Below, in pieces: positions 33,316 to 44,323 of a DNA stretch of 64,000 nucleotides. The notes beneath the pieces are model-generated. The model was not told where the DNA came from and made no database searches. It saw nothing but the letters and a program-made list of their open reading frames with translations. The translations under genes were made by a program, and so were the position numbers. Position 1 is the first letter of the stretch. Every line of letters starts with the position of its first letter. This DNA is from Solanum dulcamara (lineage: Eukaryota > Streptophyta > Magnoliopsida > Solanales > Solanaceae): the NCBI RefSeq assembly GCF_947179165.1, contig NC_077239.1, positions 33,928,134 through 33,992,133 of the forward strand, written 5' to 3'.

Positions 33316-35255
33316 TGTAAGACCCCGGGAGTTGGAGATTTGGAACCAAAAAGAATCCTCTAAATTTTGATTGCCTCCAGCCTTATGAGCCACTCTATGA
33401 TTCATAGATAGTCCACGATCATAAGAACAAGTCGTGGATTAACGCTTAGGAGTTGAATTTGACCAACCTAAATGGAAGGTCCTACGACTCATGTTTACAG
33501 TCTGTAATCCCTTAGATGATCCATTAGAAGCACCTATAGGATGACTTTATAAGCCTTGTTTAGAGATTCCTCAAGGACAAGTCTACGACTTATCAGGACG
33601 GGTTGTAGAAGTTGTTATAGGTCATAAGAAGGACTTGTGACAAAATTTTAGAGACGTTTAGAATTTGTAGGTTTTTGGACCTGCAAGATGGGCCCCAAGG
33701 ATGACTCGTATACAAGTTGATAGACCATAGGAATGACCCATTCTGAAACTTCAGAGACTCGAATTTTCAGGCTTTTCCTCAGACCTACAAAATGAGTCGT
33801 TTATACGAGTCGTCATTCCTCTAACGACCCGTAGATAAGGTCTCATAAGGTCAATTTCTAGATTTTTTTCTCAAGTTTGATTCAATGAACCTAGAAACTT
33901 TTATGGCCAAGTTCTAAGTCTATAAATATTCAATTCTTCAAATTCCCCTCCTATTTAATTCATTCTCCCAAAATTTTCTAAGGCAAGAACAAAGTCTCTC
34001 AAGGTTTCTTCTTCAAGCTCAAGCTAGGGTTTCCAGATTTTTACAAGGTTTCTTCTTCAATCCTTGGTCCATTCGAGCAAGGTATATGGGGATTGATTCA
34101 TGGGTCTTTTTCACCCATGGCGCCCCAAAGTTTTATCCAAGTTTCTTTCAATTTCAATTGAGTTATGAACCTTAATTTTGATGAATTGCATTGGACTGAT
34201 TCAATTCCATTTTTAGATGTTATGAATGATCATTGTATGCATGATTATGAGAGAAATTATGAATGCCCATGCATAAAGTTAATTTCAAGTTATTATTATG
34301 AAGTTAAAGATGATTTTCATGAACTAATCGTGAGTTTAATGGTGTTTAAAGAAAGTTTTCATGATTTAAAGTTGATATTTATGATTTTTTAAGGATGATC
34401 AAAGTTAAGATCAAAAAAGTTACAATGATGATCAAACTAAATATCAAAGAAGTTATTATGGTGTGATTAGTCTAATTCTCACACAATCACGTTAAATATG
34501 ATGATAGGTACAATTCTCACCAAAGTTATGGATTCTTATGAATTACTATGTTAATGAGCTATTTCTAATATGTTATAAAGGTTTATTGATAGGTTGTTAC
34601 TATATTTACCTATTATGTTATGATCACGTTTTAAAGAGTTTCCGTTGGAATATTGACTAAGCACTGAGAAGACATCGAGGTCATGTTCGGTCCGGTAACG
34701 CAGCTAGTTACCCAAGGGAATCTTACTAGCAACTTAAAGTCCCAAACTATGTTGCTCGCATAGGATTGCCTTTATGGCCTAGCTAGTGGATCCACATATA
34801 GCACAGTTGAGTTGAGTTGAGATGAGTAACACAATGGAGTATACCCATGCAAGGTAACCACCCCCTTCTAGTTAAGGGTTTCATCTGACTCCATGCAATA
34901 GCTCACATGATCTTAGATGTCGGTTAAAGGTCTTATCCCACGCAAGTAAAATTTAAGTTATGAGTTGTAAGATGAAGTTGTATGATATGCATTAACTATG
35001 AGTTTTATATGTTTTCAAATGCTTTTAAGCTCTATTAATGTTCATTATGATTGGTCATGCATCTTATGGCATATTGTTCATGTTTCTTTTCTTGTTCATG
35101 CATACCTCACATACTTAGTACATTTATACATACTAACGTATATTTTGCCTACATTGCCTTAAAATGCAGGGGCGGACGACACTCATGAACATCCTATTCG
35201 TGGCTAGAATTGATCAGATATCAAGATTTGGTGAGTCCTCATCTTATCGAGGTAA
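33316..35255 (+). repeat. 5' LTR of element E, 3' end deleted
   Basis: Matches the 3' LTR (50274-52541) from its start to the motif gtgagtcctcatcttatc.agg at about 35250 (52240 in the 3' LTR). There homology stops and the gag leader follows directly. About 285 bp of LTR, the primer-binding site and part of the leader are missing. The 33400-33850 stretch contains many short acgactcgt/acgggtcgt-type inverted motifs, as in the 3' LTR. The 75-codon frame at 34165-34392 has no recognisable motif. Confidence 0.85.
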
Positions 35256-35295
35256 GTCGCTCCCTCTAATGCTTGTTCTTTGTGATTTTTAGAAT

Positions 35296-36257
35296 ATGCC
35301 TCCATGAAGATACCCCATTAGAAGGAATGTGGTTGAGGATAACCACAAGCTCTAAATGATCCTATGAATGATCAAGTTTCCAATGCTGAGTTTCGAGCGG
35401 CCTTTCTAGTACTTGCTCAAGAAGTTATGACTCAAGTTAACCTTAAGGAGGTGACTTTTGTGAACCCAAACATGGGTATAGCGGCGATGAGAGTTCCTAA
35501 TTTCATGAGGATGAATCCTTTGGAGTTTTGGGGTTCGAAAGTTGATGAAGATCCATAAGAGTTTGTTGATAATATCCGCAAGATTGTGGACATCATGTGG
35601 TTTAGCCTAGTTGAGAGGGCGGAGTTGGCCACGTATCAATTGAAGGGTGTTGCTCAAATTTAGTTTGATTAATGGAAAAGTGATAGTATTTCTTGATCAA
35701 TTTTTCCCATTGAAGTTGAGGGAGGCCACAGTGCAAGAGTTCATCAATCTTAAGCAAGGTGGTATAAGTGTGAGGGAGTATTCCCACAAGTTTACTCAAT
35801 TTTCAAAATATGCTCCATTCATGGTTGCACAAGTTTGTATTGGGTGTGTCGGATATGGTCTCAATGGAGTGCAAAACAACTATGTTGATTGAGATATAGA
35901 TATAGCTAGACTCATGACATATGCGGAGAAAATAGAGAATGAGAAGCTAAAGGTGAAGAATAGAGAGTCCAAAAGTCCAAGGACCAATGGTAGTGACTTC
36001 TCTTATGCTAAGTCTGAAAGTGGTGGACGCCTTTGTTTGCGCCAAAAGTGTTCTGGCCAAGGGTCTTCTAATTCCACTACTCTAAGATTTTACAAGGATA
36101 GGGTGCCCAACCCTAAGCCCCAAGGAGGTGCTCCTATTGGCCAAATTACTCTCATATGCAAGAAGTATGGTAAGAACCACAAGAGTGAATGTCTAGTCAG
36201 GTTGAATGTTTGTTACTTGTGTGGTAAGTTGAGTCATCATGCTAAAGAATTTAAGGT
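35296..36257 (+). pseudogene. Gag of element E, N-terminal and core part
   Basis: The start is ATGCCTCCATGAAG at 35296, but that frame is soon closed and the protein is read in pieces. 35364-35558 holds the N-terminal region. 35647-35892 holds the core with F-I-N-L-K-Q-G and F-T-Q-F-S-K-Y-A. 35914-36257 holds the basic linker and zinc knuckle CYLCGKLSHHAKEF, in which the last cysteine has become phenylalanine. Element F interrupts the gene right after the knuckle; homology resumes at 42853. Confidence 0.85.
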
Positions 36258-38022
36258 TGTAACGTTCCTCAAAACGCTCATAAGTGCCTTAAGAATTTCT
36301 TAGGAATAGGCCACTCGCATAACGCATTATCCTTATTCGTTTTGGCAAATTTGAGTCCAGAATATCGATCATGGGGTCAGCAACTACAAGAGATAAGTCT
36401 CGATGGATTTTTAGGACTCATGTATCATAAGATGAATTTTGTCAAAAATTGCACAAAACAATGAGGTGCAAGGAAGCTCCGCGTAACCCAATTGTTTCCA
36501 TCCAAGAAATTCGATCAAGCTCTCCATTAAAACTCTCAAATTCTTCCAAATTCTTTTGTCTTCTACCTTGAGGTATGTGGGAATTGATTTATGGGCTCTT
36601 TTCACACACGAAGTCAAAAAGATTTCTCAAATTTTCATTCAATTTACAATTGATTATGATTCCTAGTTTTGATGAAATATATTGGGCTGATTTGATTTCA
36701 TTTATAAACGCTATCAATGATCTTTATATATATGCTCTCATGTGAATTGCATGATTTCAAGTTGATTATAGTTTCTCGTGCATAAAGCTATATTTTCAAG
36801 CCATGATTATGAATTTAAGATGAGTTTAGGAGTTTATCTTGAGTTAAATGATTTTAAATAAACGTTTTATATGAGTTAAAATTGAGATTTATGATTCAAA
36901 AGTTAAAGATTATGATGATAATCATAGTTAAGATCAAAAGATATTTAAAGATGGTGATAAGGACAATCCTTACCGAAGTTATAGATTCTTATAAATCACT
37001 AAGTAGATGAGCTATTCCGAATATATTTTAAAGATGGATTGATAGGTAGTTACTATCTTTACCTACTATGTTATGATTATATTTAATGAGTTTTCATAAA
37101 GATATTGAATAAGCACCGAGAGGACTTCTAGATGGGTTTTAATCTGGTAACGCAATTAGTTACCTAAGGGAATCCTAGTAACAACCTAAAGTCCCAAACT
37201 ACATTTCCCACGTAGGTTGCATTCATGGCCATGCTTGTGTATCCACATATAGCACAATTGAGTTGAGTTGAGTTATTTTTGGAGTATGGCCTAACAAGGT
37301 AGCCTCCCCTATCTCAATGTAGGAGCTATCAGATTTCATGTAATAGCTCGCATGGTCTTAGTTATTGGTTAATGGTCCTAACCCACACAAGTTCAAGTTA
37401 AATCTTTGATATGTCAAGTTATGAGTTGGAAGTTGAAGTTCTTATGATATGCATTGACCATGAGTTTCATTTGTTTTAAGTTGCTTTTAAACTATACTCA
37501 TCTTCATTATGATTGGTCATTCATCCTATGGCATATTGATTATGTTCTTTACTTATTCATGCATACCTCACATATTTAGTACATTCAAACGTATTAACGC
37601 ATATTTTGCCTACATTGTCTCATAATGTAGGGATGGACGACACTCACGATCACCCCACTCATGCTAGAGATTTTCTTTATATTTCAAAGACGTTGGTGAG
37701 TCCTCATTCTACCAAGAACAAGAATTTTATTCATGTTACTTCTATTTACACTTTCTTCTATATATATGGTGAGCTAGGAGCTTATTTTAATCCCCCGTCA
37801 AAGACTAGACTAGAGGCATGTTTAGAGGATATTATGGTGTAGTCCGGTTGGACGTTTATAAAGTTGATCTCCCTTAGTCAGATTCCCTTGTTATGTTTAC
37901 TTCAGCTCATGTTTATTTTTTTATTTAGCATATGTATACGATGCATGCTAACATGGCTGATGGTTAGGGTCCCTCGCATCCTGATCACCGTGTTACTAGT
38001 AGGCCTTAGTCGGGTCATGAAA
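36258..38022 (+). repeat. 5' LTR of element F (1,765 bp, internal deletion)
   Basis: Matches the 3' LTR (40793-42852) over its length, except that about 300 bp corresponding to roughly 41035-41332 is missing at about 36505. Ends in GGGTCATGAAA, a mutated CATGACA. Short frames at 37606-37842 and 37864-38049 recur in the 3' LTR only as eroded versions and are not genes. Confidence 0.85.
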
Positions 38023-38045
38023 AACTTTATATCCAAGCACACGAT
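38023..38045 (+). promoter_or_regulatory. Degenerate primer-binding site of element F
   Basis: After the LTR end, the sequence ACTTTATATCCAAGCAC stands where other elements have ACTTGGTATCAGAGCAC. Too many changes remain for tRNA priming to be likely now. Confidence 0.65.
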
Positions 38046-38239
38046 TTAGAAGAGTCATAGGGAGTTTAACATATCTTGTTAAGTAGAGTCTTATTCATTG
38101 ATATGAAGTGCACCATATCCATGAATAGGGGTCTGCAAATTATGTTAGGAAGAAGTCTCACTTGTTTCAAGATCCATGTTGTGCGATAGAGCGTACTCTA
38201 GGTCTTCTCCCCCTAACGATTATGTTTTACGATTATCAG

Positions 38240-39297
38240 AAGATACCTTCAAAAAGAGATCAAATCCAAAGATGGATTGATACTAATAAGGGTTTCATAA
38301 GGGCAAGTATTTCACCATAGAGTGCTCTCATGTTTTTAGTTATAAAGAAGGATGGGTCACTTCACATGTGTATAAATTACCGACAATTGAATAAGGTCAC
38401 AATAAAGAGTAAGTATCCCATTCCAAGAAAATATGATTTATTTGATTAACTCCAAGGTGCAAGTCACAACTCCAAGATTGACCTACAATTCAGTTATCAC
38501 CAATTGATGGTGCCTGAGTGTGACGTTCCCAAGATGGCCTTTTGAATGAGGTGTGGACATTTAGAGTTTTTTGTTTTGTCATTTGGGTTGACTAATTCTC
38601 CCTCTATATTTGTGGACTTGATGAATAAATTTTTAAACCGTACCTAGTTATTTTTGTGGTGGATTTTGCTTTGAAATTGAGGAGACACTATCTCTATTGT
38701 GTCCATATGGATGTTTTCACCGATTAAAAGAGTCTGAAATATGCCTGTTTGATGGTAAGATTGAGTGAATCTAATGAGAGTGGTGTTGTTGTTTAAAATA
38801 GTTTAGAATTATGATTGGTAGTGCATGAGAAATTGGTGGTAGATGAGAAGATCGAGGTTCTCTCACAAGGGGAAGATGGAGTATTTCATTACCAAAGTTG
38901 GTTGTGTGTTCAAAATGTTGATACCCTAAGAGAAATGATAGTGAGTAAATCCCATTGCTCTCGATGGATGAGTTAGGGAAGATTAAGGGTAAAGTAAGTG
39001 TTTTGTATTGTGAGGATTGATGTATGTTTATTCCATTTAGGGCTATACACCTAGAGGAAGAGCTAGGTGGGATTATGTTGTGTGAAATAAATAGGTAATA
39101 GTATATTTTGTCTGACCTTTGGTAGGAGTTAATACAAATGAGGATATTTATATTCTAAGGTAGACATGAAAATCCTTAAGTAATGTTGACTTCAAGGGAG
39201 CCATAAAATGGATAGATGGTAGGCTTGAATGTGTGGTTGTAGGTGTGTGAGTGATTGTAGTAGGACATTGATGACTTCTTAATTAAGAGTTTCAAGA
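38240..39297 (+). pseudogene. RT and RNase H remnants of element F
   Basis: RT fingers and palm start appear at about 38250-38640 ([12 protein letters not shown], then [14 protein letters not shown]), with stops. Homology then jumps near 38650 to an RNase H fragment (L-R-R-H-Y-L-Y, then H-M-D-V-F-T-D) at about 38675-38730. The catalytic F-I-D-D palm box and much of the thumb are deleted. The connection domain follows at 38830-39000. The 39000-39297 stretch has no clear counterpart and looks like unrelated filler or strongly diverged linker. Confidence 0.75.
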
Positions 39298-40550
39298 GAG
39301 TTCATATTAAATGAGGCTCATAATTCCCAATATTGGATTCATCCGGGCTCCACCAAGATGTATCATGATTTTAGAGAAGTGTATTGGTGGAATGGCATAA
39401 AGAAGGACATACCATAGTTTGTAGCTATGTGTCCAAATTGCCAATAAGTTAAAGATGAGCATCAAATATAGGGTGGTCTAGCCCAACATATTGAAATTCC
39501 TACTTGAAAATAGAAAGATTTAAATATGGATTTTCTAATGGTTTTGCCTCATACAAAGAAGCAACATGATTTCATTTGGGTTATTATAGATCGGATGACC
39601 AAGTTGGCTCATTTTCTACCGGTTAAGACTTCCTATGGTGTCGAAGATTATGCTAAGTTGAATGTATGTGAGTTGGTAAGACTTCATGGTGTGCCCTTGT
39701 CCATCTTATTGGATCAAGGTACACAATTCACTTCACACTTTTGGAGTTCATTTCAAAAGGGTCTTAGTACAAAGATTAAGTTAAGTACCACATTTCACCC
39801 TCAAACTGATGGTCATGCCGAAAGAACGATCCAAACATTCAAGGATATGATAAGGGAATATGTTATTCATTTCAAAAGAAGTTGGGATGAACATTTGCCA
39901 TTGATTGAGTTTGCCTATAATAATAATTATCACTCTAGCATCCAAATGGCTCCTTTTGAAGTATTGTATGGAAGGAGATGTAGGTCCCCGATGGGATGGT
40001 TTGAAGTTGGTAAGATAGCCTTGATTGGTCCAAAATTGGTTATTGATGCTATGGAGAAGGTAAGACTCATAAGGAAGAGGTTGAAGATGGCTCAAAGTCT
40101 TCAAAAGTCCTACTCCGATGTTAGGAAAAGAGAGCTTGAATTTAATATGGATAATTGGTTCTATTTGAAGGTTTCACCCATGAAGGGTGTAATGCATTTT
40201 GTCAAGAAAGGGAAATTGTGTCCTAGATACGTTGGACCTTCCAAGGTATTGAGACGTGTTGCCGAAGTGGCTTATGAGTAAGATTTGCCATTTGAGTTAA
40301 CTATGGTTCACTCGGTGTTTCATATGTCTATGTTGAGAAAGTTTATGGGTGATCCAAACTCCATTGTTCCCTTGAAAGATGTAAGTGTTGAGGAGAATTT
40401 GACTTATTTGGAAGTTCCAATTGGAAATCTTAGACCAGCAAGTTAAGACGTTAAGAAATGGAGAAGTTGTGTCTGTCAATGTGTTATGGAGGAATCAACA
40501 AGTAGAAAGTTCTACTTGGGAGGTGGAGGCAGATATGATGAAATAATACA
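39298..40550 (+). pseudogene. Integrase and chromodomain of element F (longest frame in the window)
   Basis: The HHCC zinc-binding end (H-N-S-Q-Y-W-I-H, then C-P-N-C-Q) lies at about 39320-39450 with one or two stops. A clean 251-codon frame at 39526-40281 carries the DDE core: first Asp in V-I-I-D-R-M-T-K (about 39590), second in L-L-D-Q-G-T-Q-F (about 39710), Glu in H-A-E-R-T-I-Q (about 39815). The C-terminal domain ends at a TAA (40279-40281). A frameshift then separates it from a chromodomain-like tail at about 40430-40545 (N-V-L-W-R-N...T-W-E-V-E-A-D-M-M). The catalytic residues survive; the full polyprotein does not. Confidence 0.9.
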
Positions 40551-40777
40551 TGTACATCTTTCCCTCTACTCAAGCCTAAAGTAGTATACAGTTCCTCCTA
40601 TGTCATTCAAATGCATGCATGTTCATGAAAAGGTTGATTCAAAGTTATGATTTTATGTGAAGTTGAAGTTTACATATTCTATGCATTTTCTAAGTGTCTT
40701 CATTTACGGTTGGGTTACTAGTCCTCTTTCCCATATCCTTCCTAGATTAGTTGAATCACATTCGAGGACAAATGCTC

Positions 40778-40792
40778 CCAAGGGAGAGATAT
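40778..40792 (+). promoter_or_regulatory. Polypurine tract of element F
   Basis: CCAAGGGAGAGATAT immediately precedes the 3' LTR start TGTAACATTCC at 40793. It is preceded by acattcgaggacaaatg, the typical end of chromovirus interiors. Confidence 0.8.
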
Positions 40793-42852
40793 TGTAACAT
40801 TCCTCAAAATGCTCATGACTTAAGAATTCCTTGGGAATAAGCCACTCACATAACGTATTATACTTATTCATTTTGGAAAATCCGAGTCCGGAATGTCGAC
40901 CAGGGGGTTCAAAACCCACGGGAAAATATTCTCAATGGATTTTTAGGACTCTATATCGAAAGATGAATTTTGTCAAAAATTGCACAAAATAGTGAGGTGT
41001 ACAGCAGCTCCGCGTCGCCCCCTTGTTCCCGTTTACTGTAATTTTTCTCCGAGTCAAAATCTGGCCAAAATTTTATTCGCTAAAAATTGGCCTATCTAGG
41101 AGCATCTCTATATCGCGAATCTGGGAGATGTTTTTCATCCAAATTCAGTTTTAAAGTAAGGATACTTTAGACTTTTCCCTAGTTATTAGTTAATGAACCT
41201 AGATGTTTTTAGAGCCTGATTCTACTCTATAAACTACCCTAAACCCTTAATTCCTTTCATTCTTCTACAATTCACCTACTCAAATATTTTTCTCTCTACA
41301 AGAGGTTTTCAAGGACTCCATTGAAGACTTCTAAGAAATTCACTCAAGCTCTCCATAAAAACTCTCAAATTCTTCAAAATTCTTTTGTCTTCTCACTCAA
41401 GGAATATGGGGAATGATTGATAGGCTCTTCTCACCCATGAAGTCTCAAAGATTTCTCAAGCTTCCATTCAATTTACAATTGATTATGAACCCTAGTTTGA
41501 TGAATTGTATAGAGCTGATTTGATTTTGTTTTTAAATATTATCAATGATATTTATATGAACGTTCTCATGTGAATTGCATGATTTCAAGTTGATTATAGT
41601 TGCCCATGCATAAAGCTATATTTTGAATCTATGATTATGAATTTAAGATGAGGTTATTAGTTGATCATCCAATAAATTATTTTGAATGAAAGTTTTATAT
41701 GAGTTAAAGTTGAGATTTATGATTCGAAAGTTAAAGATTATGATGATGATCATAGTTAAGATCAAAAGATATTTAAAGATGGTGATAAGGACAATCCTTT
41801 CGAAGTTATAGATTCTTATGAATCACTAAGTAGATGAGCTATTCCGAATATGTTTTAAAGATGGATTGATAGGTAGTTACTATCTTTACCTACTATGTTA
41901 TGATTATGTTTAATGAGTTTTCGTAAAAATATTGAATAAGCACCGAGAGGACTTTTAGATGGGTTTCAGTCTGGTAACATAATTAGTTACCTAAGGGAAT
42001 CCTAGTAACAACCTAAAGTCCCAAACTACATTGTCTATGTGGGTTTTGTTAATGGCGTAGCTAGTGGATCCACATATAGCACATTTGAGTTGAGTTGAGT
42101 TATTTTTGGAGTATGCCCTGGAAAAGTAGCCTCTCCTTTTTCGATACAGGTCTCATCGGATTCCATTTAATAGCTTGCATGGTCTTACTTATCGGTTAAT
42201 GGTCCTATCCCACACAAGTTCAGTTTAAAGCAATGAGATGTCAAGTTATGAGTTGGAAATTGAAGATCTTATGATATGCATTGACCATGAGTTCCATTTT
42301 GTTTTAAGTTTCTTTTAAACTATAATTATGTTCATTATGATTGGTCTGGCATCCTATGGCATATTGATTACGTTTTTTACTTGTTCATGTATGCCTCACA
42401 TACTTAGTACATTCAAACATAGTAACACATATTTTGCTTATATTGTCTTATTATGTAGGGACAGACGACACTCACGATCACCCCACTCGTGGCTAGAGAT
42501 TCGCTTTATATTTCGAAGATGTTGGTGAGTTCTTATTCTACCGAGGATAAGACTTTTATTCATGCTACTACTATTTATACTTTCTTCTTTATTTATGGTG
42601 AGCCAAGAGCTTGTCCTAATCCCCCATCAAAGACTAGACTAGAGGCATGTTTAGACGATATTATGGCCTAGTCCGACTGGACGTTTATAGAGTTGATCTC
42701 CCTTAGTCCCATTCCCTTGTGATGCTTACTTATGCTTATGTTTATGTTGTTTTTTACCTTATGTATGCGATGTATGCTAAGATGACTTATTATTGGGGTC
42801 CCTCACATCTCGATTGTCGTGTTACAAGTAGGCCCTAGGTCGGGTCATGACA
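40793..42852 (+). repeat. 3' LTR of element F (2,060 bp)
   Basis: TGTAACATTCC...GGGTCATGACA, complete. It keeps the roughly 300-bp segment missing from the 5' LTR. It is not coding. Confidence 0.9.
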
Positions 42853-43010
42853 AATATCAAAGATGTTCATCCTCAAGGCTAAGTTGATCAAGGTGCCCAA
42901 GTCCAACCAAAGGGTGGTCAATGTAATAATAGGTTTTATGCTCTCCATGGTAGTTAAGACATGGAGGATACTCCTGATGTTGTTACCGGTATGTTAGGTC
43001 TTTCACTATA
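42853..43010 (+). pseudogene. Gag of element E, C-terminal part after F
   Basis: Resumes with caaagatgttcatcctcaagg, aligned with the position just after the zinc knuckle in A's gag (2671-2730, minus strand). It reads into the linker before the protease with frame changes. Confidence 0.7.
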
Positions 43011-43333
43011 ATGTTGTTTTGCTTGGTTCGGGTGCAAATTTGTCTTTTGTTTCCCTATATTTGTCCATGAGATTTGTTGTTAGCCCTAAAATATTGTTAG
43101 AGCCGTTTTTTGTATATACTCCCGTAGGTGAGTCGATTGTGGCTAAAAGAGTTTATAAAAGTTGTCCGATTTTGGTTTTCTACAAAATTACCTTATGTGA
43201 TCTAGTTGAGATTGAGCTGACTGATATCGATGTTATCCTTGGTATGGATTGGCTATATGCCTGTTATGCTTCAATTGATTATAGAACCCTATTGGTGAAG
43301 TTCCAATTCCCAAATGAGCCGATCCTAGAATAG
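43010..43333 (+). pseudogene. Aspartic protease of element E, catalytic residue lost
   Basis: A 104-codon open stretch (43019-43333) covers nearly the whole domain. The active-site loop reads L-G-S-G-A-N-L-S-F, with Gly where the catalytic Asp should be. The C-terminal strand I-L-G-M-D-W-L is intact. Even if expressed, the enzyme would be inactive. Confidence 0.85.
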
Positions 43334-43472
43334 AAAGGTAGTAATTTTGTGTTCAAATGTTAATTCATTTTATGCCTTAAAGCTCGAAAAATGATTTCTA
43401 AGGGTTGCATAAATCATCTTGTGAGGTTTAGAAATGAAAATTCTGAAGCCCCTATTCTAGAGGCGGTCCCCT

Positions 43473-44323
43473 TTGTTAGTGAGTGTTCCGGATGTGTTTC
43501 CTAATAATTTACTCTATGACCCTCCAGAAATGGAGATTGATTTTGGTATAGATCTTCTTCCAGACATACAACCTATTTCCATTCCTCCTTACCGAATGGC
43601 CTCAGAATTAAAGAAGATAAAGGATCAATTGAAAGATTTATTAGACAAGAGTTTTATTAGACCAAGTATATCCCCATGGGGTGCTCCCATATGGTTTGTT
43701 ATAAAGAAAGATGGTTCACTACTTATGTACATTGACTACTGGCAATTAAACAAGGCGACCATCAAGGATAAATACCCAATTCCGAGGATGGATGACTTAT
43801 TTGATCAATTGCAAGGGGCAAGTTAATTCTCCAAAATAGACCTTCATTCTGGTTATCACCAATTGAGTATGAGGGAGAGTGACATTTCCAAAATGGCATT
43901 TCGGATGAGGTATGGATATTATGAGTTTCTAGTTATGTTATTTCATTGACCAATGCCCCTGTGGCTTTCATGGACATAATCAATAGGGTGTTGATGCAAA
44001 ATTTAGACACATTTGTTGTAGTATTTATTGATGACATTTTGGTTTACTCTCAGAAAGAGAAGGAGCATTCTAATCACTTGAGGATTGTGTTGCAAACTCT
44101 AAGAGACAAACAAGTATTTGAAAGTTCAACAAATGTGAGTTTTTGTTAAGGGAGGTGGCTTTTTTTGGTCATATTGTGTCTGATGAAGGTATTATGGTTG
44201 ATCCTAAGAAAACCGAGGTGATTAATAATTGTCCTAGACCCTTATCTCCTTCGAATATTAGGAGTTTCTTTGGCTTTGCCGAATACGATAGGAGATTTCT
44301 AGAAGGATTTTCATCGGTCTCAT
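43473..44323 (+). pseudogene. Reverse transcriptase of element E
   Basis: Open at 43473-43826 (fingers: [26 protein letters not shown]) up to a TAA. The palm follows at 43830-44149 after a frameshift, with an intact F-I-D-D-I-L-V-Y-S box at about 44024-44050. The thumb (F-F-G-H-I-V-S, then V-D-P-K-K-T) follows another frameshift at 44143-44323. Solo LTR e1 cuts the gene at 44323, and the same frame resumes at 47963. Confidence 0.9.

Larger units (their letters stand above)
36258..42852 (+). mobile_element. Element F: Ty3/gypsy chromovirus lacking gag-protease
   Basis: Begins TGTAACGTTCC (36258) and ends GGGTCATGACA (42852). Flanks AAGGT (36253-36257) and AATAT (42853-42857) agree at three of five positions, but removal restores collinearity with A's gag. 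It is 6,595 bp long: 5' LTR, RT and RNase H remnants, integrase, polypurine tract, 3' LTR. There is no gag or protease. It is the most deeply nested coding element, so probably among the youngest, yet already decayed. Confidence 0.87.

Noticed and set aside
34165..34392. A 75-residue frame in E's 5' LTR as a gene
   Set aside because: The matching region of the 3' LTR (near 51135-51370) is similar in DNA but the frame is not kept.
35250..35296. An intron between GTAAGT and TTTTTAG
   Set aside because: It is under 50 bp, arises at a deletion junction, and the flanking frames do not benefit from splicing.
39526..40281. The 251-codon frame as a host or domesticated gene
   Set aside because: It is collinear with integrases of E and D, sits between F's LTRs and ends at a decay stop; no sign of independent selection or promoter.
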